The position numbers and the translations under genes are program-made. Below the pieces are notes generated by a model. It did no database searches and was not told where the DNA came from. It saw only the letters and a program-made list of their open reading frames with translations. Positions 63,001 to 64,000 of a DNA stretch of 64,000 bases are shown here, piece by piece. Position 1 is the stretch's first letter. Each line of letters opens with the position of its first letter. Source of the DNA: Unio delphinus (taxonomy: Eukaryota > Mollusca > Bivalvia > Unionida > Unionidae). The stretch covers positions 20,447,001 to 20,511,000 of the forward strand of contig JAQISU010000022.1 in assembly GCA_029339505.1 (NCBI GenBank), given 5' to 3'.

Positions 63001-63070
63001 GATATATAAAAGTATACATAAAATCCATTCCTGTCTATCTAAGCAATATCTTTCACCAAAGAGATGCTGA
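60049..63070 (+). pseudogene. LINE copy 3 ORF2 (APE endonuclease + RT)
   Basis: A long open stretch runs from 60049 to 60930 in the ORF1 phase. Endonuclease: RIGHLNIQDFQGKIDQVKLL (60436-60495), GLSETML, LLVYVKTGT, YLVGFVYRPPSSHTDW and CILGVINRDLL (60845-60877), where the metal-binding Asp of GDIN is Val, so nuclease activity would be lost. After a TAG (60931) come GISNHFPIF (D of SDH changed to N), AKVIPLHKAGTKDD (61897-61940), IMVDF with the shared frameshift near 62166-62170, FGVPQGSILGPLLFI (62331-62375) and DLYADDTTLS (62428-62457). The thumb region up to 63070 is partly open. Confidence 0.85.
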
Positions 63071-63563
63071 TGGTACTCCAAATTTAAGGTCAATAAGAAG
63101 AAAAATTACATTATACATAGGCCAAAGAAGGAATTGTTTTTTGAAACAAAGTTTTCAATATACTGGTCCAGTAGCATGGAACAACATTCCCAGCGACATA
63201 AGGCAAGCTCCTAGCATTTCTTTTTTTCATAATCAATGTCTTAAATGGATGAAATCTTTAGAAAATTGAACAGTGCTAGTACCCAAAAAAATTACTGCCT
63301 GCTTGTCTGTAATTTTGCATCATTTTCAAAGCTGAATGTTTCAACGCAGAATGATATTTTATGTTTTTGTTTATGTTTATGTTTTTTTGACAGATGCCTG
63401 TGCATGTGTTCCAGGCTTGATACTATGAAATTTAAAATTCCTTTATTATTTAGTGTTGAGCCAGACTCTTCACATCATGTTGTATATATTGTACATAACA
63501 GAAAGATGGACTCAAGGTAGATTAGTTCTGTAACTAATTGAGTTACCTTCTCTAAATAAAGTC

Positions 63564-63628
<65 letters not shown>

Positions 63629-63950
63629 CGCCATATCGATTGGGAATATTAATAACAAAGTAACTTTATCAGCAAGAACATAGGATAGTAGTTCAAAAAT
63701 GTAGAAAATAGGTATTAGCCAACCTTTAGCGTGCTCTATGTGTTAGTAGTGTCACTCCGGTACTTCACACAATGCTCTGCAATGGGTTTGTATCACGTTT
63801 TGAAGGATAACAAATATGTTTTAAATGCACATCTAAAAAATGAAAATCTAAAGGGCACTGTGTTCACAAAATGAATCAAATCTATCTCCCATTCAAAATT
63901 AATAGCTAGTGGCAATGAATCTTTTTCTCAATCTGAAATTTGCATGCAGG
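63629..63950 (+). other. 3' flank shared with copy 2
   Basis: Same unique sequence as 39998-40318, showing the duplication extends past the LINE tail. Confidence 0.8.
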
Positions 63951-64000
63951 CAGAGGCGTAGCAAGGGTGTTTGGAGCCCGGTAACAAGATTTATATTTAC
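63951..64000 (+). mobile_element. hAT-like MITE, cut by window end
   Basis: Begins CAGAGGCGTAGCAAGGG after TGCATGCAGG, at the same site as the 137-bp MITE at 40319. Confidence 0.65.

Larger units (their letters stand above)
58425..63628 (+). mobile_element. CR1-like LINE, copy 3
   Basis: Complete structure: ORF1 Met 58425, ORF2, long 3' UTR including the 'gacagatgcctgtgca' segment, AATAAA at 63556-63561 and (TTA)n tail 63565-63628. It is the best preserved of the three copies. Confidence 0.9.

Overview
The window looks like non-coding, repeat-dominated DNA from an invertebrate animal nucleus, most likely a mollusc. The reasons are: no bacterial operons, very AT-rich sequence, abundant (TA)n and (GATA)n tracts, non-LTR retrotransposons, SINE tails of the '...GCGTTAAAATC...(AAAC)n' and '...GGCGTAAAATCCTACAACAAC' types common in molluscs, hAT-like MITEs, and one host-type exon (an FkbM-family methyltransferase, 3019-3444 minus). 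The species assignment is inference.

Left part (1-7 kb): a 1.57-kb element with about 265-bp inverted ends (130-1703), a compound tetranucleotide microsatellite, the methyltransferase exon, a 42-bp minisatellite, and otherwise quiet AT-rich DNA.

7.0-15.8 kb: the decayed, integrated copy of a small DNA virus or self-replicating transposon. The minus strand carries closely packed genes: a double-jelly-roll-type capsid candidate, a basic virion-core-like protein, an acidic/coiled protein and small unknowns. Further right are a NUMOD/HNH endonuclease and a Cys-rich protein, also minus. Diverging from them on the plus strand is a DNA polymerase B - superfamily 1 helicase - HNH cassette, apparently once one long reading frame and now broken by stops and by frameshifts, several of them at A-runs. 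No integrase, packaging ATPase or protease was found, so this is not a textbook Polinton/Maverick.

16.2-40.5 kb and 55.4-64 kb: three copies of one CR1-like LINE (ORF1 with SGNH-esterase-like domain and zinc knuckles; ORF2 with APE endonuclease and RT), one on the minus strand (16181-21222) and two on the plus strand (34960-39997, 58425-63628). They share 5' and 3' flanking DNA, a nested hAT MITE and the same disabling indels, so they are best explained by segmental duplication of an already dead copy. Between them lie a large inverted repeat (22331-27085), a 28-30 bp minisatellite (28.2-29.05 kb), a roughly 360-bp repeat family, and a striking composite (31613-34798) in which two 455-468 bp TIR elements bracket six monomers of a satellite with an alternating A-B dimer structure.

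40.5-55.4 kb: a graveyard of unrelated fragments: a LINE ORF1/gag-like remnant, a second LINE RT interrupted by a 155-bp MITE with target duplication, a SINE tail, an unrecognised coding remnant, an L2/CR1-like RT fragment with YADE in place of YADD, a Ty3/gypsy integrase fragment, several minisatellites and a palindromic repeat present twice. Apart from the methyltransferase exon no intact host gene is visible.
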